From Lobulomyces angularis (taxonomy: Eukaryota; Chytridiomycota; Chytridiomycetes; Lobulomycetales; Lobulomycetaceae): DNA of 64,000 bases. The stretch is from assembly GCA_027604685.1 (NCBI GenBank), contig JADHYX010000064.1:1-64000 (forward strand), read 5' to 3'. Below are positions 1 to 15,404 of the stretch, piece by piece; within the stretch, counting starts at the first letter, position 1, and each line of letters starts with the position of its first letter. Under the pieces are notes generated by a model. That model was given only the letters and a program-made list of their open reading frames with translations, did no database searches and had not been told where the DNA came from. The translations under genes were made by a program, and so were the position numbers.

Positions 1-770
1 AAACTCAATATGTTTGAAACCTCATTCAAATTTAAATCCAAAATCTAAAAGTAATTTCATTATCTATATATTAAATCATTAAAAAATTATTAAATTTTTT
101 TTGTTGAATTATTAAAAAAAAAAAAAAAAAAAAAATCAAACTTAATAACTATTAAAAACTATATAAAAATAATATCTATTTTTTTTTTTTTTTTTCAATC
201 TTTAAAGAATTACTACATTAAAAATTTTTTTTTTTTTTTTTCCTATTTTTATTGTAAATATACAATTTCTAATTAAATTTATTTTATTCTTTCTTTTGTT
301 TTTATTTTTTTTTTTTACAAAGAATTTTAATTTTTTTTTAAGTTAAAATTTTTTCGAACTTACTTATTTTAATTTTCTTGCATTTAATTTTGGATAAAAA
401 AAAATTTTAATTTTAAAGAGTTTATTATATTTTTTATATCTAGTTCCTTCTGCAGCGTAAAGTTTATTGGATGGTAATTTAACATCTAGGGCTTGTTCTT
501 CTTCTTGAATTTTGCAATTAACTTTGTTTAATAGTAAACTATTTTTTTAAAACTATGAAAGCTTCAAACTTTCTACAAAAAAATTATATAAAATGTTTCT
601 ATTTTTCTTCCTTTTTTTATTATTTGATAAGCTATTCTACAGTAAAAATTGAAAATAAATAAATAAAATTAAATTAAATTGGATGCTTGAACCAATTACT
701 TAACTAACTTCCAAGTCATAAAAAAAAAAAAAACAAGAAGAAAAAAACTCTTAAAAAAAAATTAGGATTT
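1..770. other. AT-rich intergenic stretch, no assignable gene
   Basis: This stretch is extremely AT-rich with many homopolymer A and T runs. On the minus strand an open frame of about 57 codons ends at a TAA at 364-366 and is preceded by a possible AG splice acceptor near 543. It could be the last exon of an unidentified gene, but I see no upstream exon and no family resemblance, so it is not called. Nothing else is visible. Confidence 0.4.
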
Positions 771-2513
771 TCAATAACTAAATGATTCACTAAATACTTG
801 AACAAGACAACTTTTATCACTTAAATTTCTAGAGTCATTCAAAATGTTATTACAAAATTTTGGGGGCCCACAACAACCAATGGAGATATTTTCTTTTGGA
901 TACTCGTTTTTCAAAGTTAGAATAATTTTTTTCAGATTAGGTCTTCCAGACTTAACTACGGGTATTAAAAATGCTTCTTCAGCTAAGTCTATTTGCTCGT
1001 CCTCCACTTTCCTTAAACTTGTTAAATTGACGACTATTTCTACACCTAGTTTCTTAACTTCGAGCAGCGATTTTTCAAATGCTTTTACTATATTCATATC
1101 ATTTGTTGATACAACCAATCTGAATTTGGTGGATTTATAATTTGTAACACCATGTTTTAGAATATAGAGTAATGGTGTGATTCCTAAGGTTACATATAAC
1201 GTTAAAAATTAAAAGAAATTCGCGTTCAAATAATACCTATTCCTCCTGCAAAAAGAACTACAATATTATTTTTGTAAATCCCCTCAAAGGAATTTCCGTA
1301 AGGGCCATCCAGTTTAACATTAATTTTCGACTTTAGTAGCTTCTTTGGTAAAGAAGTTTTTCTAGATCCAGCAGCAAAGATCAGCGTTGAACCTCCATCT
1401 AAGTCGAGTGTAACATCTACAACTGACAGTGGATGAGATTCAACTCTTGATACTAAAAAGATGTTGTACCACTGCCCAGGAGCAATTTTTGGTTGGTAAT
1501 TCAGCTTAACTGTAAGAATTGTAACTGTGCCAAACCTTTCCGCTGCACTAATTGTTGGCAGAGCAAATCGATAAGTTCGAAATAGTGAATCAACCAAATA
1601 GAAAATAAATGGTGGTACTGTATAATACAAACTGCTATGACCTGAAACTGCCGTGTGAAAGTAAAGTAGTATAATCACAGTTGGGTAACTAATGATATGA
1701 ATCCACTTGTGCATATTAAAAAAGTAATGCCGAAAAATGGGTAAACTCGTCACCAGCACAAGGGAAAGTATTCCTATGATTACTATCCCAATTACATTCC
1801 TAGGAGTATCTTGTAAAATTTCAAGAAGCATCTCTGCTTCGCTGTATAGATAAAGGTACAAGGATCCCTTCAATAATGAAAAATTGTAAAAATAAAAAAA
1901 AAAAAAAAAAAATACATGAATTATTGCAAAAGCGATACCAATTGTTGAAAAATAGGTATGAAACTTTATTAAATATTGATAGTCAAATCCAAAAATCAGT
2001 ATTAACGGTGAATTCTATTTCAAAAAAAAAAAAATAAATACATTAAAAAGTTTTTATTTGAAGTTAAATAGATCTTAATTGGAGCAAGGTATTATAAAAA
2101 ATAACTTTTTTTTTTTAACATAAAAATTAAGTATTCCACCTTTGCCACCAAAATGGGACTAAAAGCAAAATGTATTAATGCAATGTATCCAAATCTAATG
2201 TATTCACTGTCGTGTTTTATATTAAAGTACAGTACTATATGAAAAAGGAAAACAAAAAATTAGGAAAACTAAATTTCACGTTCATAAAACCAGAGTTGAA
2301 TAGGAGAATTGTAATATATATCAATAAAAAGAAAATCCATCCTAAAGACCAATAAGGGTAAAAACTTAACGTGAATTTTGATAATTTAAAACATTGTAAA
2401 GTAAAATCTTGTCTAAGTAACTCTGTCAACTTTCTCTTCTTTGAACCGAATGTTAACAGTAACACCAGCATCGGAAAAAAAAGTGAATAAGTTAAGGTCG
2501 TTGCATCTAACAT
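771..2513 (-). CDS. Ferric reductase-type transmembrane oxidoreductase (FRE/NOX family)
   Basis: This is a multi-exon gene for a membrane flavocytochrome that would pass electrons from NAD(P)H via FAD and haem across the membrane, typically for ferric or cupric reduction. The first called exon encodes hydrophobic helices. Later exons carry two pairs of membrane histidines spaced HX13H (FHTYFSTIGIAFAIIH, and a second pair around HKWIHIISYP...YFH), the usual bis-haem arrangement. The 1226-1873 exon then has a PGQW segment, an FAD-type HPLSV motif and a GGIGITP nucleotide-binding motif that spans a splice junction. The C-terminal exon has the expected CGPP motif. I start at the ATG at 2513; an open frame further upstream (to 2634) is not clearly joined. 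A NADPH oxidase is the alternative, but no EF-hand or p47-type region is seen. Confidence 0.8.
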
Positions 2514-2793
2514 CTAAAAATCTATAACTATTTGAAGAAATAATATTAAAATAAGAAAATAGGCTTGAGGTTTTTTTGCGCAACCAAATTTTTTCTGTAG
2601 ACATTGTGTAATTTGTGGCCAATGACCCTTTCAAAAATTTATATTCAGTATTGTTATAAAAAAAAAAAATTTTTTAGTTTCAATCTTCATTTAATAATGG
2701 GAAGCTTCTATAATTTTTGCTTTTTATAACACAGTAAAAGAGTGCCATATGTTTCAAGAGATTGAAGTTCCGATTAAAAATCTTGTTTTTTTT

Positions 2794-2887
2794 AATATGG
2801 AGGCATTTTGAACTAGATATAGTTGTTAATAGTGCTCGCGCGATATATTTTTTATATGGAGCTAGACCACTTTATTTAAGTAGATAA
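2794..2887 (+). pseudogene. Fanzor C-terminal tail remnant (copy 1)
   Basis: This is a short coding relic on the plus strand. The last codons read GARPLYLSR followed by TAA, matching HGVRPIYLSR-stop at the end of the Fanzor gene at 24339. Upstream, in the same frame, ELDIVVNS aligns with NLKDVVQS of that gene. A little further back, across a frameshift, NMEA resembles the end of the RuvC-III region. No zinc ribbon or catalytic block is visible upstream, so only the extreme 3' end survives. It lies between the ferric reductase and NUDIX genes and is joined directly to the conserved 3' module. Confidence 0.6.
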
Positions 2888-3000
2888 TCCATAGGTTTTT
2901 TTCCTAAATAGTTTTCGCTATTTTAATTTTAATTGGAGTTTGATTTTTTTGAATCACTTAGCAGTTAATGTTCAAAAGGATAATCTCCAAACACTTAATA
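2870..3000 (+). repeat. Fanzor 3' module, copy 1 (orphan)
   Basis: This is about 130 nt of mostly non-coding sequence following the YLSR-stop codons. Its first 80 nt or so are nearly identical to 30994-31120 and clearly alignable to the reverse complement of 24235-24352. A 15-nt block, GTTTTCGCTATTTTA, is identical in all three (here at 2911-2925). The tail has GTTAATGTTCAAAA and TCCAAACACTTAA, which corresponds to the hairpin arm and inverted repeat of the Fanzor element. It is inferred to be a solo transposon end or guide-RNA scaffold copy. Confidence 0.75.
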
Positions 3001-3112
3001 CTTCAAATTTTTAAAAATAAAAAAAAAAAAAAAAAAAATTTACAGACTAGGTGAAAAATTTTTTTTACCTATTTTTTTTATGATAAAAAGAAAAGAATAT
3101 TTTTAAATATTA

Positions 3113-4097
3113 ATGTTAAAAAACACCAAAATTTTTCAAAGGATGACCAAGGTTATATCAAAAGCTACCTTAAATGATTCAGATGCGAAGTGGATAAAGT
3201 TAAAGAAAATTACTTGGCAAGATCCAAATGGGAAAGAAAGATTATGGGAGTGTGCTGAGGTACTTCTTTATAATGATATAACATAGCTATCTTTCTTGTA
3301 ATTAACTATTGTTTTATTTCATTCCCTTTAACTTTAGCGAACTACCAGAAAAGGCGACTGTGATGCCGTAGCTATATTTTCAGTTTTAACAAAAAAATCT
3401 GACCCAAATTACAAACCAGAAACAGTAAAAAAAAAAAAGGAGGTCTCATTTTTATTTATTTATTTTTTTTTTTTTCAATAGATTTTAGTCACTCAATATC
3501 GACCACCAGTAGAGAGTTTTTGTGTTGAATTACCTGCAGGATTAGTTGATGAAGGTATGGTAAATTCTTTTATTTCGTTTATTTTACGAAAAATTAATGA
3601 CTCAAAGGTGAATCTTGCGAAGAGGCTGCTTTACGAGAATTGAATGAAGAAACAGGCTATATTGGAAAAGTTATCAAATCATCTAAAATTATGGTAAATG
3701 ATCCTGGTAAGCATCAATTGATTTTATTAATATTCTACTTGTGTTATGAACCTTTCTTTGTTTTTTGTCAATTGCATTTTATAAAATTTTAATTTTTTTT
3801 AGGAATGACAAATGCCAACATGCGAAATGTAACAAAAACGTCGTATAACAAGATACTCAACAAATAATTTTTATTTTATAAATATAATTCAATTAGGTAA
3901 CTGTTGAAGTTGACCTGGATAATGCAAATAATAAAAAAGTTGAGCCAAATTTACAGGAAGGTGAATTTATCGAATTGCACTTGGTTGAAATTGACACATT
4001 ATTGAGCACCCTGAATGAATTTTCAGAGAAGGGTATTTCAGTTGATAGCAGACTTTATAATCTTGCAGAAGGAATAAATTATGCCAGAAATTTTTAA
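3113..4097 (+). CDS. YSA1: NUDIX hydrolase, ADP-sugar pyrophosphatase type (NUDT5/Ysa1-like)
   Basis: This gene would hydrolyse ADP-ribose and related nucleoside diphosphate sugars. Exons joined by eye give a protein of roughly 215 residues. It contains ILVTQYRPPV and CVELPAGLVDEG, then a complete Nudix box (G-x5-E-x7-REL-x-EE-x-G) as GLVDEG/ESCEEAALRELNEETGY, split by an intron before ESCEE. Later segments MVNDPG, MTNANM and LQEGEFIEL follow the NUDT5/Ysa1 pattern. The ATG at 3113 opens a frame running without a break into the conserved exon; a second in-frame ATG lies ten codons in. The first residues could be a short organelle-targeting extension, but that is weak. The gene is convergent with beta-tubulin, 189 nt away. 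Confidence 0.85.
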
Positions 4098-4286
4098 TAC
4101 AAGTATTAGTTAGCTATTTCTTTTCATTTTCTTATTTTGGTAAAATTATTCTCATTTGTAAGAGAGAAATATAACTTCCCATAATAAAAAAAATAGCATG
4201 GACAATGTTTTCAAAAACTTTTTTACTTCTTAAAAAATTAAAAAAAATTATCTACTTAAATGAACATTTTTACAAATTAACAACAC

Positions 4287-6832
<2,546 letters not shown>

Positions 6833-9159
6833 ATGTTAAGCTCATCTGATTCTGAAAAAACAGTCATGGATTATTCTTTGGGTTTGAAAAATAAAATTAT
6901 ATCACAATTTCCTTTGATTTAACATTATGTTCAGGTCAGGTGATTGGCCAAGTATGTTATATGTAGAATAATTGAATTATGAATATATTTATGTTAGGGT
7001 TCTTCTGGTTTAGTCAGAATCGGGTTTAACAAAAAAACTTCTAAACTAGCAGCTATAAAGATTTTGTCAAAAAGAGTTAAAATTTCTGACAACAAGGATT
7101 CGTCTTTGGCAGTGGAACGTTGTAAAAATTTTAAAAAGGAAATTCTAATTCATTATAGTTGTAAACACAAAAACATCATTAAGGGTTACTATATAACATT
7201 TTTTTGTTTCCTTAAATGATTATATCTTCTTATTAGCATTTGGTGCAATTGAAGACAAGGAAAACATGTATTTCGCTATGGAGTTTGCTGCTTCAGGTGA
7301 ACTATTTGATAGAATAGGTGATGCATCAATGTTTTGTCGACTGTTCTTTTCAACTTAAAATTATAATGTATATTAAAAAACTCTTTCTTAATTAGAACCG
7401 GATGTTGGACTGGAGATAAATTTAGTGCATCTTTATTTTAAGCAATTAATATCGGGAGTTGTAATTATTAAAATATCCACAAATTTTAAACTTAAATGTT
7501 TTATATCATCTCTCTTTTGAAGGCTTACCTGCATCAGAATGGAATAGCGCATCGAGGTATATATTATAAGCTTCATATTATTTTTATTAATAAGAATTAG
7601 ATTTAAAGCCTGAGGTATACACAGAAAAAAAAAATAAAACAAATCTGAAAATTCTTTTAAAAACACAGAATATGCTTTTGGATGAGGATGGTTTAAATTA
7701 AAGCATTTTAATATTTTGCTTATTTCGATTCAATCTAGCTAACCTAAAGATTTCTGATTTTGGCTTATCAACGAAATTTACAGACAAAAATAATGCTATA
7801 AGAGTTCTTGTTACGGCTTGTGGAACACCTCCTTATGTTGCCCCTGAAATTTACAAATACAAATATTTCGGCCATGAGGTTGATATTTGGTCTTGTGGGG
7901 TTATATTATACGTCATGTTGATGGGAAGTATGTTTGAAATTTTTTTAGTGATATACTTAATATAATAGATACCCTCTGGGCTGAACCTACCGAAAATGAT
8001 CCTGAATATGTTGACTATTACAATAATTACAACAATGTTCAGAAGAAACCATGGAAAAATTTACCAAAGGATATTTCTGGTATTCTTGTAAACAGTTTAA
8101 GCTTGAGTAACATTTTTAAACACCCAATTAGCTCTTTTGGTAGGGATGCTTAATCCACACCCATCTGCTAGACTATCATTGAATCAAATATTAAATAACA
8201 ACTGGTTTTCCAAGTAACTCATTAATAAAACAAAATTAATTTTTCTCTTAATTTTATTAAATGTTTTTTTTTTTTAGGCCAAATAAGTTTTTATCAACAG
8301 AGGGTAATTGTAATGACCCTGCTGAAATTGCAGGATTAATGCTTCAAAATTTTAAACTAGAAGAGACTGCTGAACCTCAGCATTTGTAACAATAATTTGA
8401 ATTAATTTTTTTTTTTTTAATTAAAAATATTTCAAACAATCTAGTATTTCGTTTTCTCAACCACAGGAAATGCGATTTAATATGGAAAATGATTTCGACA
8501 TCTCGCAACCAAAGCGCACAATATTTTCATTTTCTCAACCTCAAAACATTCCAGATCAAAATAGTCTTTCTCCCGTTGAACAACTGCAAGATAATTTTAG
8601 TGTAGCTCTGGTAAGCAACGAAATGAAGATTACATTATTTAACTTTTTTATTTCTTTAGTCACAATGTAGAGAGAAATTCTTGGATTTTCTTCCTAGTGA
8701 TAAATTAACCAGATTTTATAGTAAATTTAGTGCAAAAGAAATATTAAAAGTCATTTCTGAGGTATTAGTGGAACTTGTTGTACCATATAAAGCCAGTGTA
8801 ATTGCTCAGAGATTACAGTTTCAAACAGGTATTTCATTTCTTCTTACCCTTTTCATATTTTTTTTTTTAGTTGATAAAAGAATGTGTCCTATTCATGGTG
8901 AAATTAATGTCCAAATAATAGCTTCCTTAGAAGCTAATGTAGTGGTATTTAAAAGAAACAAGGTAAAATACAATATATGATTATTTTCATATTTCTTAGC
9001 AAATTTTATTGTAATTAAACTATTTTGTTCTCTTCTCTTCTATTTTATATTTTTTTTTTTAATTTTAACTTTTTTTTTTGTTAATAGGGTGATCCAATCG
9101 AATTTACTAGATTTTATAGAATAATACTTTCTCAAATCTCTAATATTATTTTAAAATAA
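6833..9159 (+). CDS. CHK1: Checkpoint serine/threonine kinase CHK1
   Basis: This is the DNA damage/replication checkpoint effector kinase. The spliced protein has an N-terminal kinase domain: glycine loop IGQGSSGLV, VAIK-type lysine AAIKIL, catalytic loop AHRDLKPEN, ISDFGLS, and [10 protein letters not shown]. The last two match the CHK1 pattern, as do [13 protein letters not shown] and the KPWKNLP substrate-lobe segment. After the kinase comes a linker with several Ser-Gln sites in SFSQP-like contexts, then a C-terminal KA1-like region ([10 protein letters not shown]...[13 protein letters not shown]). There are about ten short introns, several inside the most conserved motifs. The start is the first ATG in frame with the glycine loop. 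SQ sites suggest ATR/ATM-type regulation. Confidence 0.92.
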
Positions 9160-9423
9160 TAATGAAAAAAAAAAAAAAAAAAAAAAGAGTTTTATTAAAC
9201 TTAAATTAAATTAAAATTTTTTCTTTTTTCAACAAAAATTTTTTTAGTTTAGTTATTCCTTTAATAGTAACAATATAATTTTAATTTTAATTTTTTTTTT
9301 TAATAAAAAAATCAATTTTTTTTTTGGAAGTACATTTAGTTTATATGAAGGAGAAAAAAAAAATTTAAAAAAAAAAAATTTTCTATTTTATTTAAAAAAT
9401 TAAAATGTAGAGTATATATAATA

Positions 9424-12400
9424 TCAATTCCAATTAATAACAGGTTTTACAAAGATACTTATATCTTGGCTGTTAAATTTAATTGGACATGGAATATCTT
9501 CAGCTTTACTTAAATCGTTAGAATAGCTCTTTCTAGTGCATGTTAACTTCGGTAGTATCAATTTTCCTGAATTTATGGCAACCAGGTTATAACTGAGGTA
9601 AACAGTGGAAAAAGGTAAAACTTTATGTAAGCTTTGTTTTAGGCCGCTATAAATAAACCCTTCATTTGATTCCATGAGGGTTTGCAATTCCATGACATGC
9701 ATTGTGGTATTTTGAATCAGATAAATGATGGAAGTTAAGGATCCTTGATTGATCTGAGCAGGTAAATCTGCAGTATTTTAAGTTAAAAATGATGCATGTT
9801 TTTAATATTTTTTATTACCAACGACGATATTAATAGGATCGCTTCCAATATTTATGGGAGGTATTGCAATAGAGGAAGTACCATACATTTCATCGTTTTT
9901 CAAATTGTCAAAAGATGTAGGTTTTCTAAAAAGAAGTAAAAAATGAACTTTCTACGCTTCTAAAGAAAGGTACCTTCTCCAAATAATGTTTAATGTCCCA
10001 GCCAGAAAATTTTTATTTTCATCTTCAACATGCTTCTTGATTTTTACTCTATACAAAAAACTATGTGATTGATGTGCTAAAACTTTAAAATATAATGTAA
10101 AAAAAAGAAATTGATAAATAAATTACTTTGATTTTCAATTAAAGCGGAAGGTTCCTGAGGAGTAATCGGTATCACTTCTACACCAGCCTCAAAAAAATTA
10201 AATTTCTTTTTAAAAGCATCTTAATTATACCATATTCGCGCTAGTTAAATACACTTCTTTGAATACAACATCCCAAGGTCCTAAGCATTTCACACTAATG
10301 GATATAATTTTTTCAAAATAAAGAAAAAGTCCACTCTTTTCCAGTGTTGCATTCTCTTCAGAAAAAAAGTCTTCTTCAATAGTAAACAACCCTAATTCAT
10401 TAATTACTCTTCCGTTGTTATCTTTCGTAGTTCCAAAGCTATTGCACGTTTGAGAAAAAAATTGAAAATTATATTCAAAAGGGATACAAAATTCCATTTT
10501 TAAGACCTCCTCCTTTTTGAAGGAAAAATTTTTTTCTATAAAGCCAGTATAATTATTATTCTCTTCCTCCGAAGAGATTAAGTCTCTGCATTTTTTGGTA
10601 AAATTGTAATGTATTTTAGCTTTGAAGCATTTTTCAGCAGGGTTAAGCTTTATGTAAGTATATAACACCTTTTCTGAAGTTTTTCCGGGTAATATGGTTC
10701 CTAAATTTATTCCACCTACAAAATTTACGGCTTTATCTTCCTTCGTAAAATTTTTTGAAGAGTTATAATTTGACGAAATGAAGCAAGAATTGTCTAAAAT
10801 TTGTTTAGTATAATTAATACAATTGAAAATAGTTACCATTTCCTTCACTAGTTACCCCTTTAAATTCTGCGTCTAAAAAGACATCAATTTCTTCATTTTC
10901 TTCGTTAGTCACGAACACTGACACAGGATGTACTTCTTCAATATAAGCAGGAGTACAGTGCTTTAGTACAATATTTACTTTAGGTTGTCGCTGATTGATC
11001 CTATAAAAAAATTTGATCAGCAATAATAATTTTTTCGAGTAGCACACTGTAATGCGGAGACTTCACCAATTCCAGGTAATACCAATTTTTTCACAATTTC
11101 TAAAAAAATTTAGATAAATGAAGGGATAGGTAACAAGAAGAAGATTTATATACCATTATTATCCTTTGTTATCCAAGTTCTTAGTTTTTTTTCGTTGTCA
11201 TTTATATGATCCTTCACTCTAAAATTTAAAATAATTTCTCGACTTTTCAGAGAATTTTGCAAAATTGCCTTTGCTTCCGTAAATTTTAATTCCAGCATGC
11301 TATCTTTTGGCTTTATTAAACCTTGAAAAGTATACTTTTGTCCAGACTGGAAATACAAACTCCTAACTTGAAAATTCTTTTCATTGTTAGCATTTTTGCA
11401 CATATTGTAAAAATTAATATCAGATATGCTTTGATCATTAGTATCTACGTCATCAATATTAGATGAAATTTCAACATCATAGTCAGATTCACTAAATTTA
11501 ATAAGAAGTTTACTAAACTTTAATGCAGAGGTAAACTCTATTCCTTTTCTAGCCCAGAAATTTACTTGATATTCCATCGATTCCCCAGCAACACATTCAG
11601 GATATTTAAATTGAAAAGAGCAATCTATAAAAGAATTTATTGTGTTCATATCAATTTCAACAGAGGTGTTTTCTGGGTCAAAAGAATTAAAATACACCTT
11701 CTCCCTGCCTTGAACTGGGGTAAATAAATCCATAGAGCTATCCATCGATGGCAGCTTCTCAATGCCATTTTTTTGTAAAAGCTGTCGTTCATTCAAGTCC
11801 TTTCCATCCAAGAGGAAGAGTAATTCATCTACTACATCTTCTCCAAGGCCAAGCAGTTCAAGTAAACTTTCAATTACCACGTTAAAAACCCCAAGTTTTG
11901 ATGCGCATAAAATAGTTTCTCTTAAAATATGTTTTAATATGTAAAACCAGCGGTCTTTTCTATAAGTTTTATTGATTCTGTCAAAGAACTTTAGAGCCAT
12001 GTCAAATTTTCCACCTAAGTAATATAATCTTGCTATTTCACCTGCTAAATAAAGGGACGTTCTCCCACACTTTCGAAATTTGAATTGTTCATACGCTTTA
12101 GTCAGAAGCTCGATAACTAAAACACTATGTTCAATATTTTTCTCGATGTCTGCTGGTTCGGAATATAAAGTTTTTACTTCAGCGGTAACACGAGCTGATT
12201 GTACTTAAAAAAAAATATTATTTAGCGATCTTTATTTATACCATCGAATTCATTTCTTCCCACTTGACTAGAGCGAGCAGCCGGTGGTGGGGATATTAAT
12301 GAAGAGGTATTTTCTGCTTCACGACTTTTATGCCATCTTTCTTCTGCACACCGGGCTGAGGCTATGTAATAAAATCCAGCGTGTTGAAGCACAAGTGAAG

Positions 12401-14245
12401 CTAAAAATTAAAAAATAATTAACACTTCTCTTAAATATGGAGAAATATACTATTAGTAGAAGAGAATGGACCAAACACGTTCGTAGAAAGTTCGCCACCG
12501 GTAATTGAATGCGCGCCTGCACTACCGGAAAGTGTATTCATAATTGCTGTCGCTTGACCTGCCAAACTTCCTAAATTTGGAAAAATAAATAAAAATTAAA
12601 AACAAAGCTTGTAGCACCAGGAGGAGGATACGGAAGTTTCAAATTCAGTTTATTGGTTGCATGTTCAACCAATTCCCCAAAAAGTCTAAATTGCTTTCCT
12701 AACCAAGCCCAGCATTCAATGGAACCTCCTCCAACGAATTTTCTAGCCAAATTTTGCACTTCAGGTAAAAACGTTTTTCCTGTGGAAATTGTAGAAAATT
12801 CAGGTAAAACTTTCACATTAGTTAAATGCTTTTGAAATTGAGACAATGCAGAAATTGGGGTATGTATATAGAAATATAATTTGCAGATCTTCAAACGAAG
12901 ATTAATGTAAAATTATGGGATTGCAAAATAATACCATACTTTATAATTTAAACAATCCAGCAACCCTTTAGCTTCTTCCCATCTTGTACTGTTAACATTT
13001 AAAAATTCTCCACTGCTACTATAGCTAGTTCCTCCTCCAATAGTTGAAGTAGCAACGGAGTTACTTAAAATTTCTTTGAATAAGCAATAAAAAATTTTTT
13101 ACTAAATATTCTTATTATACCTAGTAATATTTGATAAGCAGTTTCATAATGCTTCACTGAAGTATCAAATTCTTGACGAAATTCAGCAAGTACACCTAAT
13201 TTAAATTCATATCTAGTATTCCAGCCTAAAAAATTTTAAAAATTGGAAAAACCTTATATGGAATACCATATATTGTTATGGATTTTGTGGTTCTACTGAA
13301 ATTTCCACTTTGCAAAACTTTGGCTTTTTTTTTTTTAATTCTTTTCGAAATTTCTCGATAATATATTATTGCTGACTCATATAAAGCTTTCTGAATGCTA
13401 GATTAATAAAAAAATTATTTAAATTGTTATAAAATTGATTTCTTACTTCAATATGAACTCAGAGAACACCGAAGAGTTAAAATCCTTGACTGGGTTTAAA
13501 ATAAATAAGCTACGCACATCAAGTTGGCAGTTTTTCCGGATGGTGTTAATTCTTTCATCGATTTTATGATTTTCTAGTTCCTGTTTAAAAAATTGTAAAT
13601 ATACTAAAATTCATACCCACAGAATTGAATTTTAGAATTAAAACAACAGCGAATTTAATTCCCCGATCAGTTATAGCACGCCTTCTCTCATTGATATCTG
13701 AGCACAAAATGATGTCTCTCTCTCTTTCCATCTCAGCACTTAATCCGTCTTTCTCAAATAAATCAAAAAATCCAACAACCACTGAGGGTGATAATTCTCT
13801 ATGTTTAATCAACCACAGTGTAGATATAAGTCCATCAGGATATAAAGGTGAGGAGGGAGTTAATGGTGATAAAGTGGAATGTTCATGATTTTGATTTTTT
13901 CTAGGAAATACATGTGACTAAACAAAAAGAATTTTTTAAATAAACTGCATGAATTTACTACTGTTAAAATGTAGAAATGCACTGTTAACAAAAACTCACC
14001 TTTTCAAAATTATTTAAATGAAAAACTATTTGAGAGTTATGCGAAAGATGACTATTTTGGGTAGAATTCAAAAGCGCCTCTTTTACTGTAGTTAAATAAT
14101 TCACTGCTTCAACTGATTCTTGATTTGGTGAAGGATCTTTCAAACCTTATCATTTTTTAAAAATAAGATTACAATTCAATATTTTACCTATCGTAGCCAT
14201 CAGAGGAATATGATTTAGGAGATGCTCTGCTGGATACTGGTCCAT
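9424..14245 (-). CDS. TRAPPC11: TRAPP complex subunit TRAPPC11 (foie gras / gryzun protein)
   Basis: This is a large tethering-complex subunit acting in ER-Golgi and autophagic membrane traffic. The N-terminal exons encode a segment with SVVVGFFDLFEK and a region ending ITDRGIKFAVVLILK, as in TRAPPC11 before the foie gras domain. The next exons have ALSQFQKHL and ECWAWLGKQFRLFGELVEHA, corresponding to the foie gras helical repeats. The C-terminal two fifths are beta-rich with long charged inserts, fitting the gryzun domain. About a dozen introns are present. The start is the ATG at 14245 (MDQYPAEHLL); the stop is TGA at 9424-9426. The total is about 1,400 codons, longer than the animal protein. 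Exon borders in the C-terminal half are uncertain. Confidence 0.8.
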
Positions 14246-14796
14246 GTTGTCAGCTTAACTGCCCTAGCAAAAATTTTTGGGAGTATGGAAATTTTTGCCA
14301 AAAGTAATATAGTATATCTGTGACAAAAAAAGGACCATTTTATTAACAATTTTGATATCAATTATTGATAGGTAAAAAATGATGAAAAATATGCAATTAG
14401 ATGCTGTTAATATTGGTAAACAACAATTTTGCTTAATTTTAGCTTTACATATTATAACATAGGGCTTCGTTAAAAAAAAAAAAGTCTATAGATAATATAA
14501 TGTGTTTTTCTTCATTTTTTAATTTTTTTTTAATTACACTAAATGTTTTTATAGCGATTTTTAAAATCACAAAATTTATAACTTTGAATCTTGATTTTAA
14601 GCAATAAAAATTCGTTAAAACGCAGTCTTCAGAAAACAAATTCAAACACGCTCCAAAAGTGACTCTTGCAGAATTCATTTTTGCTAAATATTTGTATTTT
14701 CACACATTGATAGAAAATCAATTGATGATATTATTTCTTCAATTTAAAGTTTTGTACAACAACAAAAAAAAATTAAATTTGATTAATTCATTGAGT
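14246..14796. other. Divergent promoter region, TRAPPC11 / COX12
   Basis: This is an AT-rich spacer between divergently transcribed genes. Open frames here are short and unlike any family. No repeats or RNA genes are recognised. Confidence 0.5.
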
Positions 14797-15404
14797 ATGA
14801 GCGACGAACAAGGTATTCATCATTTTTTAGAATACTTTTATTCACAAATCTTTATTTTTGATTTAATATGTTTTTTCTTTTATGATATCAATACTATTAT
14901 TTATCTTTCACAATATGACTTAATACTCCTTTTTTTTTCAAACTATTTTTTAGAAGGTAGACCAATTGATCGCATTAGAACTGTTGGATTTGATGCTAGA
15001 TTCCCAAATACCAATCAAGTATATTATTTATTTTTTTTTGGATTCTATAATTAACTTTCTTTTTATGTTAACTATTTTTATTTTTTTAGACGAAAAATTG
15101 CTGGCAAAATTATGTTGACCGTAATATATTTTAACTAAAAACTTAAATTTTTTATTTTTTTTTATTTTTATTTTGAATTATTTGTAGATTTTAGATGTGT
15201 CAAAGCTAAAGGGGAAGATTATCCTCCATGTCATCAATTTAAACTAGCATATCATGCTTTATGTCCTTCCAAATGGGTAAAATTTATTGATATTTTATTT
15301 AATTTATTAAATTGCAATTTTAGGTTGACAAGTGGAATGAACAACGTGAAGAAAACTTATTTCCAGCGTTATATGAAAAGCCGGAATCAGATTCCCATCA
15401 CTAA
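14797..15404 (+). CDS. COX12: Cytochrome c oxidase subunit VIb (COX12)
   Basis: This small nuclear-encoded subunit of respiratory complex IV faces the intermembrane space. Five exons join to about 94 residues. A 16-nt first exon encodes MSDEQ. DRIRTVGFDARFPNTNQ follows, then a CX9C pair (CWQNYVDHFRC) and a CX10C pair (CHQFKLAYHALC). Both Cys pairs are intact, as needed for Mia40-dependent import, and the CPSKWVDKWNEQREE tail is typical. Introns are 40-160 nt and T-rich. Its presence shows a respiring mitochondrion. The first exon is assigned by splice phase only, so the exact N-terminus is slightly less certain. Confidence 0.93.

Noticed and set aside
364..543. Possible terminal exon on the minus strand at the left edge
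   Set aside because: It is open for about 57 codons with a plausible acceptor, but no further exons or family could be found.
2413..2634. Upstream open frame as first exon of the ferric reductase
   Set aside because: It lies in another frame from the conserved exon and no convincing donor/acceptor pair joins it, so the start at 2513 is kept.
4248..4262. TTATCTACTTAAAT word similar to the complement of the Fanzor YLSR-stop codons
   Set aside because: Only about 14 nt of AT-rich sequence match, with no match to the GTTTTCGCTATTTTA block or hairpin, so it is taken as chance.
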